From CBDVBZ01 sp965372355 (GTDB taxonomy: Bacteria; Krumholzibacteriota; Krumholzibacteriia; WVZY01), in the NCBI GenBank assembly GCA_965372355.1, contig CBDVBZ010000012.1, positions 1-41,280 on the forward strand: a DNA stretch of 41,280 nt. The letters are read 5' to 3'. The notes under the pieces are model-generated. The model was given only the letters and a program-made list of their open reading frames with translations. It did no database searches and was not told where the DNA came from. Positions within the stretch are counted from its first letter, which is position 1. The number at the start of each line of letters is the position of its first letter. This document shows, piece by piece, positions 33,182 to 41,280 of the stretch. A program made the translations under genes and the position numbers.

Positions 33182-34489
33182 ATGGCGACACCTCAACCCC
33201 ATGAAACGAAGATAACCCGTCTGGGTGAGCCAACCATTCCGTCACCGTTTGGCGGGCAGAAGGAGCGTTACGTCGACAAGAACCGTGTGCTTGTCTATGC
33301 GGAGACCGATAGCCTCGGACCGTTTCTGGAGAGCGGGGAGTTTCCTACATTCGAAGCGGCGGGCCCGACCGCCCGTGTCTTTCACGGGCCGGACAAGCTG
33401 ACGTGCGGCATCGTGACGTGTGGCGGGCTGTGTCCCGGTTTGAACGATGTGATTCGCTCCATCGTGTTGACGCTGCACCATGGGTACGGTTGCTGCGGGC
33501 GTGTCCTGGGGTACCGGTACGGTTACACGGGTCTGACGGACAAACGTCTGGCGGAACCGATGGTTCTGGAGCCCTCGATCGTCCATGGCATCAACCATGA
33601 CGGGGGTTCGCTGATCGGCGTGTCGCGCGGACCGCAAGACGTGGGTGAGATGGTCGACCAGCTGGTGAAGGATAAGGTCAGCATCCTCTTTACCCTTGGT
33701 GGTGACGGGACGCTGCGGGGTGCTTCGGAGATCGCCCAGGAGGCCCTGCGGCGAGGGCTCCCGCTCGGTGTCATCGGCGTACCCAAGACCATCGACAACG
33801 ATCTTGTGTGGACCGAACGGACGTTCGGCTTTGCCACCGCCGTCGACGAGGCCTGGTCGATAATCTCGGCGGCGCACTCCGAAGCGACGTCGGCCTGGAA
33901 CGGTATCGGGTTGGTAAAGCTCATGGGGCGGCACTCGGGATTCATCGCGGCCTACGCAACGCTCTCCAGCGGCGACGTGAACTTCTGTCTGGTCCCCGAG
34001 GTGCCGTTTGCGCTCGATGGGGAGAACGGCTTTCTGAACGTGCTCGAAAAGAGACTTGCTTCTCGCCATCACGCCGTGATTGTGGTCGCCGAGGGTGCCG
34101 GGCAGGATCTGATGCAGACCGAGGACGACGAACGCGACCCATCCGGTAACGTAAAACTCAAGGATATTGGCGTCTGGTTGCGCGACCGGATGAAGACACA
34201 CTTTGGCGAACGTAAGATACCGGTCGATATCAAGTACATCGATCCGAGCTATGCGATCCGCAGCCAGGCGGCGACCTCGATGGACTCCGCCTTCTGTCTG
34301 CTGCTCGGCCAGCATGCCGCCCATGCCGGTATGTCGGGCTGTACGGACATGATGGTCGGCTTCTGGAACCACCGTTACACACACGTGCCGCTGTCACTCG
34401 TGGCGGGTCGGCGAAAGCAGATCGAGCCCTGCGAAGAGATCTGGCAGCGCGTGCTGGATACGACGGGACAGCCCGCCTCGATGCGGTAA
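33182..34489 (+). CDS. 6-phosphofructokinase, probably ATP-dependent (PFK-A, plant/trypanosome-like group)
   Basis: A 435-residue glycolytic enzyme of the PFKA family. Substrate motifs are GGLCPGLNDVIRS, TLGGDGTLRGA, PKTIDNDL and MGRHSGFIA. The second glycine in GGDG (rather than GGDD) argues for ATP as phosphate donor, while lysine in PKTIDND is a feature shared by pyrophosphate enzymes and by the longer ATP enzymes of plants and trypanosomes; that combination points to the latter group. The N-terminal ~80 residues are an extension typical of it. CAGGAG lies 7 bases before the ATG. It follows the arsenite permease by 36 bases and precedes the phosphoesterase by 41, so loose co-transcription is possible. 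Confidence 0.93.
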   Translation: MATPQPHETKITRLGEPTIPSPFGGQKERYVDKNRVLVYAETDSLGPFLESGEFPTFEAAGPTARVFHGPDKLTCGIVTCGGLCPGLNDVIRSIVLTLHHGYGCCGRVLGYRYGYTGLTDKRLAEPMVLEPSIVHGINHDGGSLIGVSRGPQDVGEMVDQLVKDKVSILFTLGGDGTLRGASEIAQEALRRGLPLGVIGVPKTIDNDLVWTERTFGFATAVDEAWSIISAAHSEATSAWNGIGLVKLMGRHSGFIAAYATLSSGDVNFCLVPEVPFALDGENGFLNVLEKRLASRHHAVIVVAEGAGQDLMQTEDDERDPSGNVKLKDIGVWLRDRMKTHFGERKIPVDIKYIDPSYAIRSQAATSMDSAFCLLLGQHAAHAGMSGCTDMMVGFWNHRYTHVPLSLVAGRRKQIEPCEEIWQRVLDTTGQPASMR

Positions 34490-34530
34490 GTGGCGCCAGC
34501 CGTTTGTGACAATGACGAGGAGGTGCCTCG

Positions 34531-36117
34531 ATGCGTGCAGGGAATGTACATTCGATTTTGCTCCTGTTGGCGGCAGCGCTCTGCCTCTGGTTTGGTGTCG
34601 GGGAAGCGGCGCGAGACGTCGGCGGCGTTGTTTTCGAGGACCGCAACAGGAACGGCGTCCACGACGAGGGTGAGGAGGGGATCGGCGGCGTTCTGGTGTC
34701 CAACCAGATCGATGTCGTCCGGACGGACGCGAAGGGGCGTTACCGGGTGCGCGCACCGGGAGAGGGGTCCGCAGTCTTTGTGATCAAGCCCGCGCAGTAT
34801 GCGGTCCCGTTGAGTGAGGACAACCTTCCTCGCTTTTTTTACGTTCACCAGCGCGAAGGTTCGCCGACGACGCGATTTCAGGGTGTCGATCCCACGGGGC
34901 CTCTGCCCAAATCGATTGATTTTCCGCTCTATCAGACTGTGTACAGCGACACGTTCGATGTCGTCGTCTTTGCAGACCCGCAACCGCGGTCGAACCGCGA
35001 GATCGATTTTATCCGCGATGATGTCGTGGCCGAGCTCATCGGATCCAAAGCGGCGTTCGGGATCACGCTGGGTGATATGATGTACAACGATCTCTCGCTC
35101 TTCGACCGGTACAATGAGGTCGTCTCGCAGATCGGAATCCCGTTCTACAACGTGGCCGGCAACCACGACATGAACTTCGACGCCGAGGACGACAGTCATG
35201 CGCTCGGTACGTTCAAGCGTCACTTCGGTCCCTCGTACTATGCCTTCGAGTACGGCAGTGTGTGCTTTGTCGTGCTCGACGATGTGGAATGGATGGGGCC
35301 GGGCGACAAAGGAACGGGCAACTACCGGGGTTTGATCGGGGAGAGACAGCTCCGGTGGCTGGAGAACTACCTGGGTCTTGTGCCTCGAGACCGGCTGGTT
35401 GTGCTTGCCATGCACATACCGCTCGTCATCGGAGACGGGTCGGAGGAGAAGGTCAACGTGGCGGACCGGGAGCGGCTGTTCGAGATACTCGGGCCGCGGG
35501 AACACCTCCTCGCGATCAGCGGACACATGCATTTCATCGAACACCGGGAGCTGGACCCATCGGTTGGGTGGAACGGGGATGCGCAGCTCGTTCAGATATC
35601 GTGCTCGACCGTGTCGGGCGCGTGGTGGATGGGCCCGCCGGACGAGCGCAACATTCCCACGACCGACCAGCGGGATGGAACGCCCAACGGGTTTCACGCA
35701 TTCCGTTTCGATGGCGTGGGGCACACCCAACGGTTCAAGGCGGCCAGTCAAAGCGAGTCGTACCAGATGCGAATCAGCATGCCGCGGGGAAAGATGACTC
35801 GCGACGAAGCGAGTGTGGTGGGTGTCGTGGCGAACGTCTTCAATGCGGATGCGCAGGCCGCCGTCGAGTACCGTGTCGACGATTCGGTCTTCCGCCCGAT
35901 GGAGCGTCGGATCATGAGAGACCCGTTCATAGTGGCGCTGATGCTGATCCACGCGGACCGGTATGAGGACTGGGTCGAGCCGGTTCCATCGAATCATCTG
36001 TGGACGGCCCCGCTGCCGGGCGATCTCGCACCCGGTGTTCACACGATCGTCGTGCGGGCCGTCTTCGGCGATGGACAGGAGTATCAACGCTCCTTGGTTT
36101 TTGAGATTGAAGGCTAA
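34531..36117 (+). CDS. Secreted calcineurin-like phosphoesterase with N- and C-terminal beta domains
   Basis: A 528-residue exported protein with a signal peptide ending near GVGEA. A Sdr/CarboxypepD-like beta domain (VVFEDRNRNGVHDEGEEGI, then TDAKGRYRV) precedes the metallophosphatase core at residues ~140-340: ADPQ, LGDMMYND, GNHDMN, AMHIPLVI and SGHMHFIEH supply the two-metal site. DPQ replaces the commoner DxH, as in CPPED1-like relatives. A C-terminal domain of ~150 residues follows (from RISMPRGKMT), as in MetallophosN/MetallophosC proteins. The substrate is a phosphate ester of unknown type, hydrolysed in the periplasm or outside. AGGAGGTG is a strong ribosome site. Confidence 0.92.
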   Translation: MRAGNVHSILLLLAAALCLWFGVGEAARDVGGVVFEDRNRNGVHDEGEEGIGGVLVSNQIDVVRTDAKGRYRVRAPGEGSAVFVIKPAQYAVPLSEDNLPRFFYVHQREGSPTTRFQGVDPTGPLPKSIDFPLYQTVYSDTFDVVVFADPQPRSNREIDFIRDDVVAELIGSKAAFGITLGDMMYNDLSLFDRYNEVVSQIGIPFYNVAGNHDMNFDAEDDSHALGTFKRHFGPSYYAFEYGSVCFVVLDDVEWMGPGDKGTGNYRGLIGERQLRWLENYLGLVPRDRLVVLAMHIPLVIGDGSEEKVNVADRERLFEILGPREHLLAISGHMHFIEHRELDPSVGWNGDAQLVQISCSTVSGAWWMGPPDERNIPTTDQRDGTPNGFHAFRFDGVGHTQRFKAASQSESYQMRISMPRGKMTRDEASVVGVVANVFNADAQAAVEYRVDDSVFRPMERRIMRDPFIVALMLIHADRYEDWVEPVPSNHLWTAPLPGDLAPGVHTIVVRAVFGDGQEYQRSLVFEIEG

Positions 36118-36414
36118 CGGATACGTTCTGTAAGTACACAATAAAGAGAGCTGGAAATCGTGACCCTCAACACACTGTTTCTTTCCCGCATACCGTTCCG
36201 ATACCTCCGAACTGCACGCAGGTAAGCATGCACATCGGTTACGACGGAGAATCCGTACACGGTAGCATCGACGGTTTTACGGCGAAGTGGTGCGCCGCGT
36301 TTATCGGCCAGAAGTGGTTGTTGTTGTCGGTCAACGTCGACGGCATTCGCGGCGCATGGCGCGGCGACAAAGTCGCCCGATGGTGAGATTGCTCCGCCCT
36401 GCCTCGAGAGCAAC
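36118..36414. other. Intergenic region with one tight hairpin
   Basis: No convincing gene. A 6-base stem with a three-base loop (GGCGAC-AAA-GTCGCC, 36363-36377) lies 38 bases beyond the stop of the minus-strand HXXEE gene. Without a T-run it is only a possible transcript end. Confidence 0.4.
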
Positions 36415-36771
36415 CTATACGCTCAGCAGTTGTCCAATCAGATAAAGCGATACCGCGATAATACCCGGCGCGGTAGTACCGCCGGGGAAGTATCCCCGCC
36501 GGACGACCATGATCGCGAGGTGTCCGGTGCCGTTCAACATCATTGCGATGGCGAACCCCCACGCCATGGGGATTGCTGCCGGGCTGCCGTCCAGTGCCAG
36601 CCAGATCATCCTCGCGCAGTAGGCGTAGACGAGGACGTTGATACCGACAAACAACAAGAGCGGGATCTCGCCGAGAGGAAACTTCCGACGGAAATCTCCC
36701 CTGACTTCTTCCACGAAATGCAAAACGAGAAGCAGGGTGAGGACGATTATGCCTCCTGTCACGCCGGTCAT
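36415..36771 (-). CDS. HXXEE-domain membrane protein
   Basis: A 118-residue membrane protein with four hydrophobic helices. The name-giving motif is LHFVEEV near residue 18 in the first helix; the third helix has LNGTGHLA, and YFPGGTTAPG lies before the last one, all positions kept in the HXXEE family (PF13787). The paired His/Glu residues within the membrane suggest metal or substrate binding, but no function is known. The ribosome site is weak. It stands alone on the minus strand between the phosphoesterase and DUF3179 genes. Confidence 0.8.
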   Translation of the reverse strand: MTGVTGGIIVLTLLLVLHFVEEVRGDFRRKFPLGEIPLLLFVGINVLVYAYCARMIWLALDGSPAAIPMAWGFAIAMMLNGTGHLAIMVVRRGYFPGGTTAPGIIAVSLYLIGQLLSV

Positions 36772-37012
36772 GCCGCCAGCCTACCAGATTCCCGGCCTCT
36801 GAGGCAAAGAGGCAGTTGCACCAGTACTCGAGAAGCAGTTTCTAGCCATATGTTGTTGCATGGGTTAGGGGCTTCTTGCTGTGGGGTTGGGGATTGCTGG
36901 TAGCATCCGCATCCCCAGTGCCGGTTGAAACACTGTAAGCGTTCGGCCTTGACCGCGACCAACCCATGACCCCACGTCGAGATATGCATGCTGTAGCTGG
37001 AAGGAGACACCG

Positions 37013-38200
37013 GTGACCGAGAGTGGACCGAGTTTTCATACGCGCAGAAATAGGCGGCCAGGTGCGGGCCGTTCCCCATTCGTCTCGGGTATCGCGCTTG
37101 CGATCGCCGCGGTTACGATCGTCGCCCTGGTGGGGTGCACATCGGAGGAGAGCGTCAGACCTCAAATCGAGCGCCGGGTCGTGGATGTCTCCGGGTTTGA
37201 TTTCCTGCTCCCGTGCCCGGTTTCCGATTTCTTCACCGACTATCTCTTTGCGAGTAACTCGCCGCGCGATGGAATTCCGTCGATAGACAACCCGACGTTT
37301 TCTGACGTCGCGGACGTCACATGGCTGGCCGATGACGATCGGGTGCTCGGTGTCATCTTCGGGGGTCAGGCGTTCGCCATACCGATCCGCATCATGGTGT
37401 GGCACGAAGTGGTCAATATCACCAGCAGTGGCGAGAAGGCCGCGGTAACGTACTGTCCGCTGACGTTTACCGGTATCACCGTAGATCTCGAGGACGCGTT
37501 CCCAGGGCAGGGGCAGGAGGTTGGAGTCTCCGGTCTTCTCTACAATAGCAACCTCGTTCTCTACGACCGGGAGACCGAGAGCCTGTGGACCCAGATGAGT
37601 GGCGCCTCGTATGCCGGACCGGCGGCGGGAACATGTCTGGATTTAATTCCCACGCTCGACGCGACGTTCGGTTTCTGGAAGAATCTCCATCCTGATACAA
37701 AGGTGCTCAACCGACCGGGCAAGTCGACCACCTGGCAGAAATACGACATCAATCCCTACGCGACGTACTGGACCAACGATGAAGTTTTATACCCGGTCCC
37801 GGATCCTATCGACGGGCGTCTCGGGAAGAAAGACTGGGTGCTCGGTGTGCTGGCCGACACGGGTGAGAAAGCGTATCCGCTTCTCGACGTGCATGTCGTT
37901 AATGACACACTGCCCGGTGTGCCGTTCGTGGTGTTCAATCGAAGGGTCGATAAGACTCTGGTTGCATACAAGGCGTGGGTGGTCGACGGTGAGCGCCTCA
38001 CGTTCTCCTTCTCCGGCCTGCAAGCAGGTGTTCCCAGATATGAGGATGATCAGACGGGATCGATTTGGGACTTCAACGGGCGGTGTCTCGAGGGCCCGCT
38101 CGCCGGCAATGTGCTGGAAAGGATGCCGTCGTATCTTGCCTTCTACTTCTCCTGGTGGAGCTACTTCCCGGGTACAAGCGTTCACGGTGCGTCTGATTAG
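37013..38200 (+). CDS. DUF3179-family lipoprotein
   Basis: A 395-residue exported protein. The signal peptide ends in lipobox ALVGC (near residue 42). The DUF3179 core is clear: GGQAFAIPIRIMVWHEVVN, VTYCPLTFTGITVD, VSGLLYNSNLVLYDRETESL and WTQMSG. Function is unknown, although the Cys/His pattern has led to suggestions of metal binding. Many members have CPLC where this one has CPLT, so only one of that cysteine pair remains. The GTG start has a good AAGGAG site. It overlaps the outer-membrane barrel gene by 14 bases, so the two should be co-expressed. Confidence 0.88.
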   Translation: MTESGPSFHTRRNRRPGAGRSPFVSGIALAIAAVTIVALVGCTSEESVRPQIERRVVDVSGFDFLLPCPVSDFFTDYLFASNSPRDGIPSIDNPTFSDVADVTWLADDDRVLGVIFGGQAFAIPIRIMVWHEVVNITSSGEKAAVTYCPLTFTGITVDLEDAFPGQGQEVGVSGLLYNSNLVLYDRETESLWTQMSGASYAGPAAGTCLDLIPTLDATFGFWKNLHPDTKVLNRPGKSTTWQKYDINPYATYWTNDEVLYPVPDPIDGRLGKKDWVLGVLADTGEKAYPLLDVHVVNDTLPGVPFVVFNRRVDKTLVAYKAWVVDGERLTFSFSGLQAGVPRYEDDQTGSIWDFNGRCLEGPLAGNVLERMPSYLAFYFSWWSYFPGTSVHGASD

Positions 38201-39086
38201 AGTCATCGGACCGAAGGCCCTCGCATGTCTGGCGGCTGCCGTGGTCGCGCTGGTTCCGGCGGCGGTGCACGGGGCGCCGTGGCTGATCGGTAAGAGCAAC
38301 GCTCAGTTCAAGCTGACGTACTTCTCCCATTCCACAGACGAGGAATTCATACTGACCCGGCGGCTCCTCGGCTCGACGAGCGCGGAGCCGGGAGAGAAAC
38401 TGCCGTACCCGTTCAACGGTGAGAGCATCTCGAGGGCCTATCTGCTCGAGGTCCGCTATGGCGCCTGGTCCTTTCTCGACTTCAGGGCGCTTTTTTCATA
38501 TTATGACCTGCAGTTCAACGACGATGGAGGGGACCGGAGAAACACGGGCTTCGGAGATGTTTATGCCGAGACGGTTCTGGGGCTGTTCCGGCGACCTTTG
38601 GCCGTCGCCGTGCGGGCAGGTGTCAAGGCTCCGACGGGCGAGTTCACGATTGATCCCCAACGGGTGCCGCTAAGCGAGAACCAGTGGGACGTCGAGGGGG
38701 CGCTGTCGGCGGGAAGGTCCTTTTATCCGCTGCCGGCGTACGCGAAGGCTGAGGTCGGGTACCGTTACCGGTTCGAAAACACCGAGACAAGAATCAAACC
38801 CGGGAATGAGCGGTTCTTTCTTGCGGAGATCGGTGTCACACCGGTTCCGCCCATCCTTCTCAAGATCGCCATCGAGGGTCTGTTTGCCGACCAGCGCGAG
38901 AGCCGCGAGTTCGGCTTCGTCGTTCGGAACGCCGAAGGAAGAGAGTTCATCAGTCTTGCGCCTTTTGTCACGGTCTTCCCGACCGGAGGCCTTCTTGTCG
39001 AAGCGGGTGCGAGATTCCTTCTCTCGGGCAAAGACTATCCGGCCGGTGTGCAATATATTCTTGCCATAGGCTGGCGCCGCTTTTAG
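38187..39086 (+). CDS. Outer-membrane beta-barrel protein
   Basis: A 299-residue protein with a signal peptide (ALACLAAAVVALVPAAVHGA). The rest alternates in short amphipathic strands rich in Tyr, Phe and Arg (YLLEVRYGAWSFLDFRALFS, VAVRAGVKAPTGEF, YAKAEVGYRYRF) and ends in aromatic-Arg-Phe (GWRRF), the hallmark of an outer-membrane barrel recognised by the BAM complex. About 10-12 strands are likely. No specific transporter family is recognised. The start is a GTG inside the end of the DUF3179 gene, which precedes the signal peptide directly; its ribosome site is weak, consistent with translational coupling. Confidence 0.8.
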   Translation: MRLIRVIGPKALACLAAAVVALVPAAVHGAPWLIGKSNAQFKLTYFSHSTDEEFILTRRLLGSTSAEPGEKLPYPFNGESISRAYLLEVRYGAWSFLDFRALFSYYDLQFNDDGGDRRNTGFGDVYAETVLGLFRRPLAVAVRAGVKAPTGEFTIDPQRVPLSENQWDVEGALSAGRSFYPLPAYAKAEVGYRYRFENTETRIKPGNERFFLAEIGVTPVPPILLKIAIEGLFADQRESREFGFVVRNAEGREFISLAPFVTVFPTGGLLVEAGARFLLSGKDYPAGVQYILAIGWRRF

Positions 39087-39199
39087 TTTTTCCGAGCACT
39101 CGCGACGATGCCAATGACGCCCGGGCGGAGTTGCCTCCTTTCGGACGCTCGCGAGGGCGGTGACGGCACGGCGCACTCTTTGAACATTCACCGTGTGAT

Positions 39200-40771
39200 A
39201 TGAAGAGTTTGTTCGCATTCACCAAATGGCTGCACAAGTACGCCGGTCTGGTGGTTCTTCTCTTTCTGGCGTGGATGAGCATCTCCGGCTTGCTCATGAA
39301 CCATCCCTCGCTTATCAGCGGGATCTCGGTGCCCGGATGGCTCGTGCCACCGCAATACCATGTCGAGAACTGGAATCGGAACTCGCTGATCGATCTGGAA
39401 TTCTCATCACGCGATCCAAACGTCGCATATGCGGCCGGCAAACAGGGTGTGTGGAAGTCGACCGACGGCGGCAAGACGTTCGTTCCGTTTATGGATGGAT
39501 ATCCGAGTTCGGCGTACTATCGAAAGACGCGCGATCTGCTGCTGTGGGAGCAAGGCGCAGAGTTTTTGTTTGCGGGTACCGATGGTGGTCTCTATGTGTG
39601 CGATCTTCAACGGGAACGATGGAGAGAAATCGATCTCGGCCCTGGCCACCACGCGGTCAAAAAGATCTTTCCGGTGAATGATCGTTTTATCGTCGCCACC
39701 GCGTCCGGACTCTACGCCTCACCAATGCCGCCTTCGGACATGCGCTTCTCACCCGTCTCGATGCAACGCGTGGAGCCCGAGCGGCGGGTGTCGTTGATCG
39801 AACTGTTCTTCTCGCTTCACTCGGGTAAGGCCTGGAGACTGGCCGGTCAACTTCTCTACGACGCCGCGGGAGCGATTCTGTTTTTTCTTTGTGTGTCGGC
39901 GTTCTACACGTGGTATTTCCCATGGCAGCGGCGGCGCGGCAAGAAGAGCCGGTTGCTGACCAACCCACACAGCGCAAGGGTCTTCAAAACACTGTTCAAG
40001 TATCATCTAAAGCTCGGCATCTGGGTCGCCGCTGTTCTGCTCATCATTGGCGGTACGGGTTTCTTTATGAGACCGCCGCTTCTCGGCGTCATCGCCCAGG
40101 GCTCGGTGCCCGCAGCCGCCTACCCGGGCTTTCTGTCGGCCAACCCGTGGCACGACAGGATTCAGAACGCGCTGTACGATACGGTCGACGAGAAGATCGT
40201 CGTTCAGGCAAGCGACGGTCTGTGGGTTGCGGAAGCCGGCCTCACACAGCCGTTTTATCCGCTTGAGCTCGATGTGCCGATTTTCGTGATGGGTGCGACG
40301 GTCTTCGAGGCCTACGGCGCCGATGGACTTCTGGTCGGGTCTTTTGCCGGCCTCTTCCACTGGCAACGTTCCACCGGGCGGTCGATCGATCTGCTGACGA
40401 ACCACAACGTAACGGGGGCCGCGCCACTCCGCCCGGGCGAGCACATGATCACGAGCTATTTTCGGACCCCACAGGGCGAAGAGTTCGTCGCCACGTTCGA
40501 ACAAGGGATCGTGCCCGTGGGCGGCGCAGACGCAAACGGGCGTTTCGGTGTGCCGGAGGGGTTGACAGCGGGTTTTCGTGTACCACTGTGGAACTATCTG
40601 TTCGAGATCCACAACGGCCGCTTCTTCAAGGATGTCGTCGGGGGGTTGTATATTCTGATCATACCGTTCGGGTCTGCTCTCCTCGTTTTTATCACGTTGT
40701 CCGGGATCTATGACTGGGTGTACCTGAAAGTCGCGCGACGATCGGCGCACAGGACGAACTCGCAAGTTTGA
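39200..40771 (+). CDS. PepSY-associated membrane protein with periplasmic repeat domain
   Basis: A 523-residue inner-membrane protein with four transmembrane helices (near residues 13-33, 215-235, 270-290 and the end), the layout of PepSY-associated TM proteins; opening FTKWLHKYAGLVVLLFLAWM with the Trp-His pair is typical and may bind heme or take part in trans-membrane electron transfer. The long periplasmic loop (~35-200) has sialidase/BNR-like units, such as VWKSTDGGKTFVPF and FAGTDGGLYVCD. A second loop (~295-480) is similar in style (GLLVGSFAGLFHW). It follows the barrel gene by 113 bases and may serve the same system. The start has no clear ribosome site. Confidence 0.8.
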   Translation: MKSLFAFTKWLHKYAGLVVLLFLAWMSISGLLMNHPSLISGISVPGWLVPPQYHVENWNRNSLIDLEFSSRDPNVAYAAGKQGVWKSTDGGKTFVPFMDGYPSSAYYRKTRDLLLWEQGAEFLFAGTDGGLYVCDLQRERWREIDLGPGHHAVKKIFPVNDRFIVATASGLYASPMPPSDMRFSPVSMQRVEPERRVSLIELFFSLHSGKAWRLAGQLLYDAAGAILFFLCVSAFYTWYFPWQRRRGKKSRLLTNPHSARVFKTLFKYHLKLGIWVAAVLLIIGGTGFFMRPPLLGVIAQGSVPAAAYPGFLSANPWHDRIQNALYDTVDEKIVVQASDGLWVAEAGLTQPFYPLELDVPIFVMGATVFEAYGADGLLVGSFAGLFHWQRSTGRSIDLLTNHNVTGAAPLRPGEHMITSYFRTPQGEEFVATFEQGIVPVGGADANGRFGVPEGLTAGFRVPLWNYLFEIHNGRFFKDVVGGLYILIIPFGSALLVFITLSGIYDWVYLKVARRSAHRTNSQV

Positions 40772-41280
40772 CGATGCGCTCGAGTCCAACGTACCCGACC
40801 CCGTCTAAACCGGCTTGCCGGATTCTCTGTGTCGGTGGGTAACCCGGCAGCCCGGGTTCTCCTGGTCGGCGGGTAACCGGGTAGCCGGATTCTGTTTGCC
40901 GGCGGGCAACATCATCCCTGCGTCTGGTGTAGTCGGGCGAAGCTGCGGCGTCGCCGGCGGGCGGACTCGTCCCTGCGCCTCGTGTAGCCGGACATGGGCC
41001 ACCGCGGTCTCGCCGACGGGCGGACTCGTCCCTGCACACGAGGTTTGCGGCGGGTCGTCCTCCGGGTCTTCCGCAAAAACCCGTCTGGTGCATGGCACGT
41101 TGCGTGCGGCGGGTCGTCTCGCGCCGCCGACGCTCCTTCGCTGGTGTTGTACGCCACCCGTGAGAGATCCTCACTTGCTCCCGCGCACACACGCCCTCAC
41201 TTTGTTTGCGATTGTTGAAAATAAGCTTGACGGGTTTTGGGGTGCATTTTGTTGGCGCAGGTACGCGTAACGATACGTGG
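40772..41280. other. Non-coding tail of the window, mostly repeats
   Basis: No convincing gene. Reading frames here are built from the degenerate repeats at 40817-41118. After 41150 the sequence turns more AT-rich (GTTGAAAATAAGCTTGACGGG), perhaps the start of a promoter region for a gene outside the window. Confidence 0.5.
40817..41118. repeat. Degenerate tandem repeats, ~33 then ~59 bases
   Basis: The left part has three imperfect ~33-base units (starting 40817, 40850, 40884) of the style GCCGGATTCT...TCGGCGGGTAAC. The right part repeats at 53-59 bases: a 26-base element occurs at 40951-40976 and 41010-41035 with one mismatch, with a weaker copy at ~40899-40931, and TGCGGCGGGTCGTC occurs at 41046 and 41105, again 59 bases apart. 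The repeats are non-coding and decaying; they could be an intergenic repeat family or the remnant of an expanded repeat. Confidence 0.6.

Noticed and set aside
33242..34384. Antisense frame (380 codons) opposite phosphofructokinase
   Set aside because: No domain signatures, and it lies entirely within a clear gene.
34375..36141. Antisense reading frame (588 codons) opposite the phosphoesterase
   Set aside because: The plus strand has signal peptide and metal-binding motifs in order; the antisense frame has none.
36114..36413. 99-codon minus-strand frame after the phosphoesterase
   Set aside because: No motif or ribosome site; composition is not coding-like.
40817..41118. CRISPR array
   Set aside because: Repeats are few, unequal in spacing (33, 53, 59 bases) and imperfect, spacers are not uniform, and no cas gene is present.

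Overview
The window looks like chromosomal DNA from an uncultured Gram-negative bacterium of moderately high GC. There are several lipobox signal peptides, an outer-membrane beta-barrel protein and inner-membrane sensors. Ribosome binding sites are mostly of the classical GGAGG type. LVIVD and PQQ-type propeller proteins, large acyl-CoA enzyme/GNAT fusions and a MASE1-PAS-PP2C phosphatase would fit a deep environmental lineage such as the FCB group (Krumholzibacteriota- or Eisenbacteria-like), but that placement is inference. I saw no rRNA, tRNA, CRISPR array, transposase or phage gene.

Layout. 1-5020: carbamate kinase, a class III CoA-transferase and a membrane sensor phosphatase. 5021-7839: a divergent control region, a lipoprotein made of fourteen 42-residue LVIVD repeats, and a ferritin-like protein. 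8158-13837: a leader with nested inverted repeats, a ~1,560-residue AMP-binding/unknown/GNAT fusion, and a TatD-like hydrolase. 13855-16680: a lipoprotein of the cholesterol-dependent cytolysin family, divergent from a PQQ-propeller gene across a 20-bp perfect palindrome. 16734-20575: NlpC/P60-like lipoprotein, thioesterase and YkvA-like protein on the minus strand; a DUF6165 protein and an aldo/keto reductase on the plus strand. 20587-22184: a GntR-SPFH operon with a clear promoter and operator. 22259-24814: a translationally coupled three-gene operon (cysteine hydrolase, thioredoxin-reductase-like flavoprotein, RlmN/Cfr-like radical SAM enzyme) ending in a terminator. 24813-29031: a CoA-transferase/GNAT/histone-deacetylase triple fusion and a second PQQ propeller. 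29624-31846: a small coupled ORF, a membrane protein and a beta-lactamase-fold hydrolase. 31943-36117: ACR3 arsenite permease, phosphofructokinase and a secreted metallophosphoesterase. 36415-40771: an HXXEE membrane protein, then a DUF3179 lipoprotein, an outer-membrane barrel and a PepSY-type membrane protein. 40817-41118: a decayed tandem repeat.

Themes. Two large proteins join an acyl-CoA-forming enzyme to a GNAT domain, and one of them also carries the deacetylase, which suggests self-contained reversible acylation control of acyl-CoA metabolism. The coupled hydrolase-flavoprotein-radical SAM operon is the best candidate for an undescribed pathway: the radical SAM protein keeps the methyl-carrying cysteine of RlmN/Cfr but has valine at the resolving-cysteine position. 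The cytolysin-family lipoprotein keeps the pore-forming core signatures but has a different C-terminal domain without the undecapeptide.
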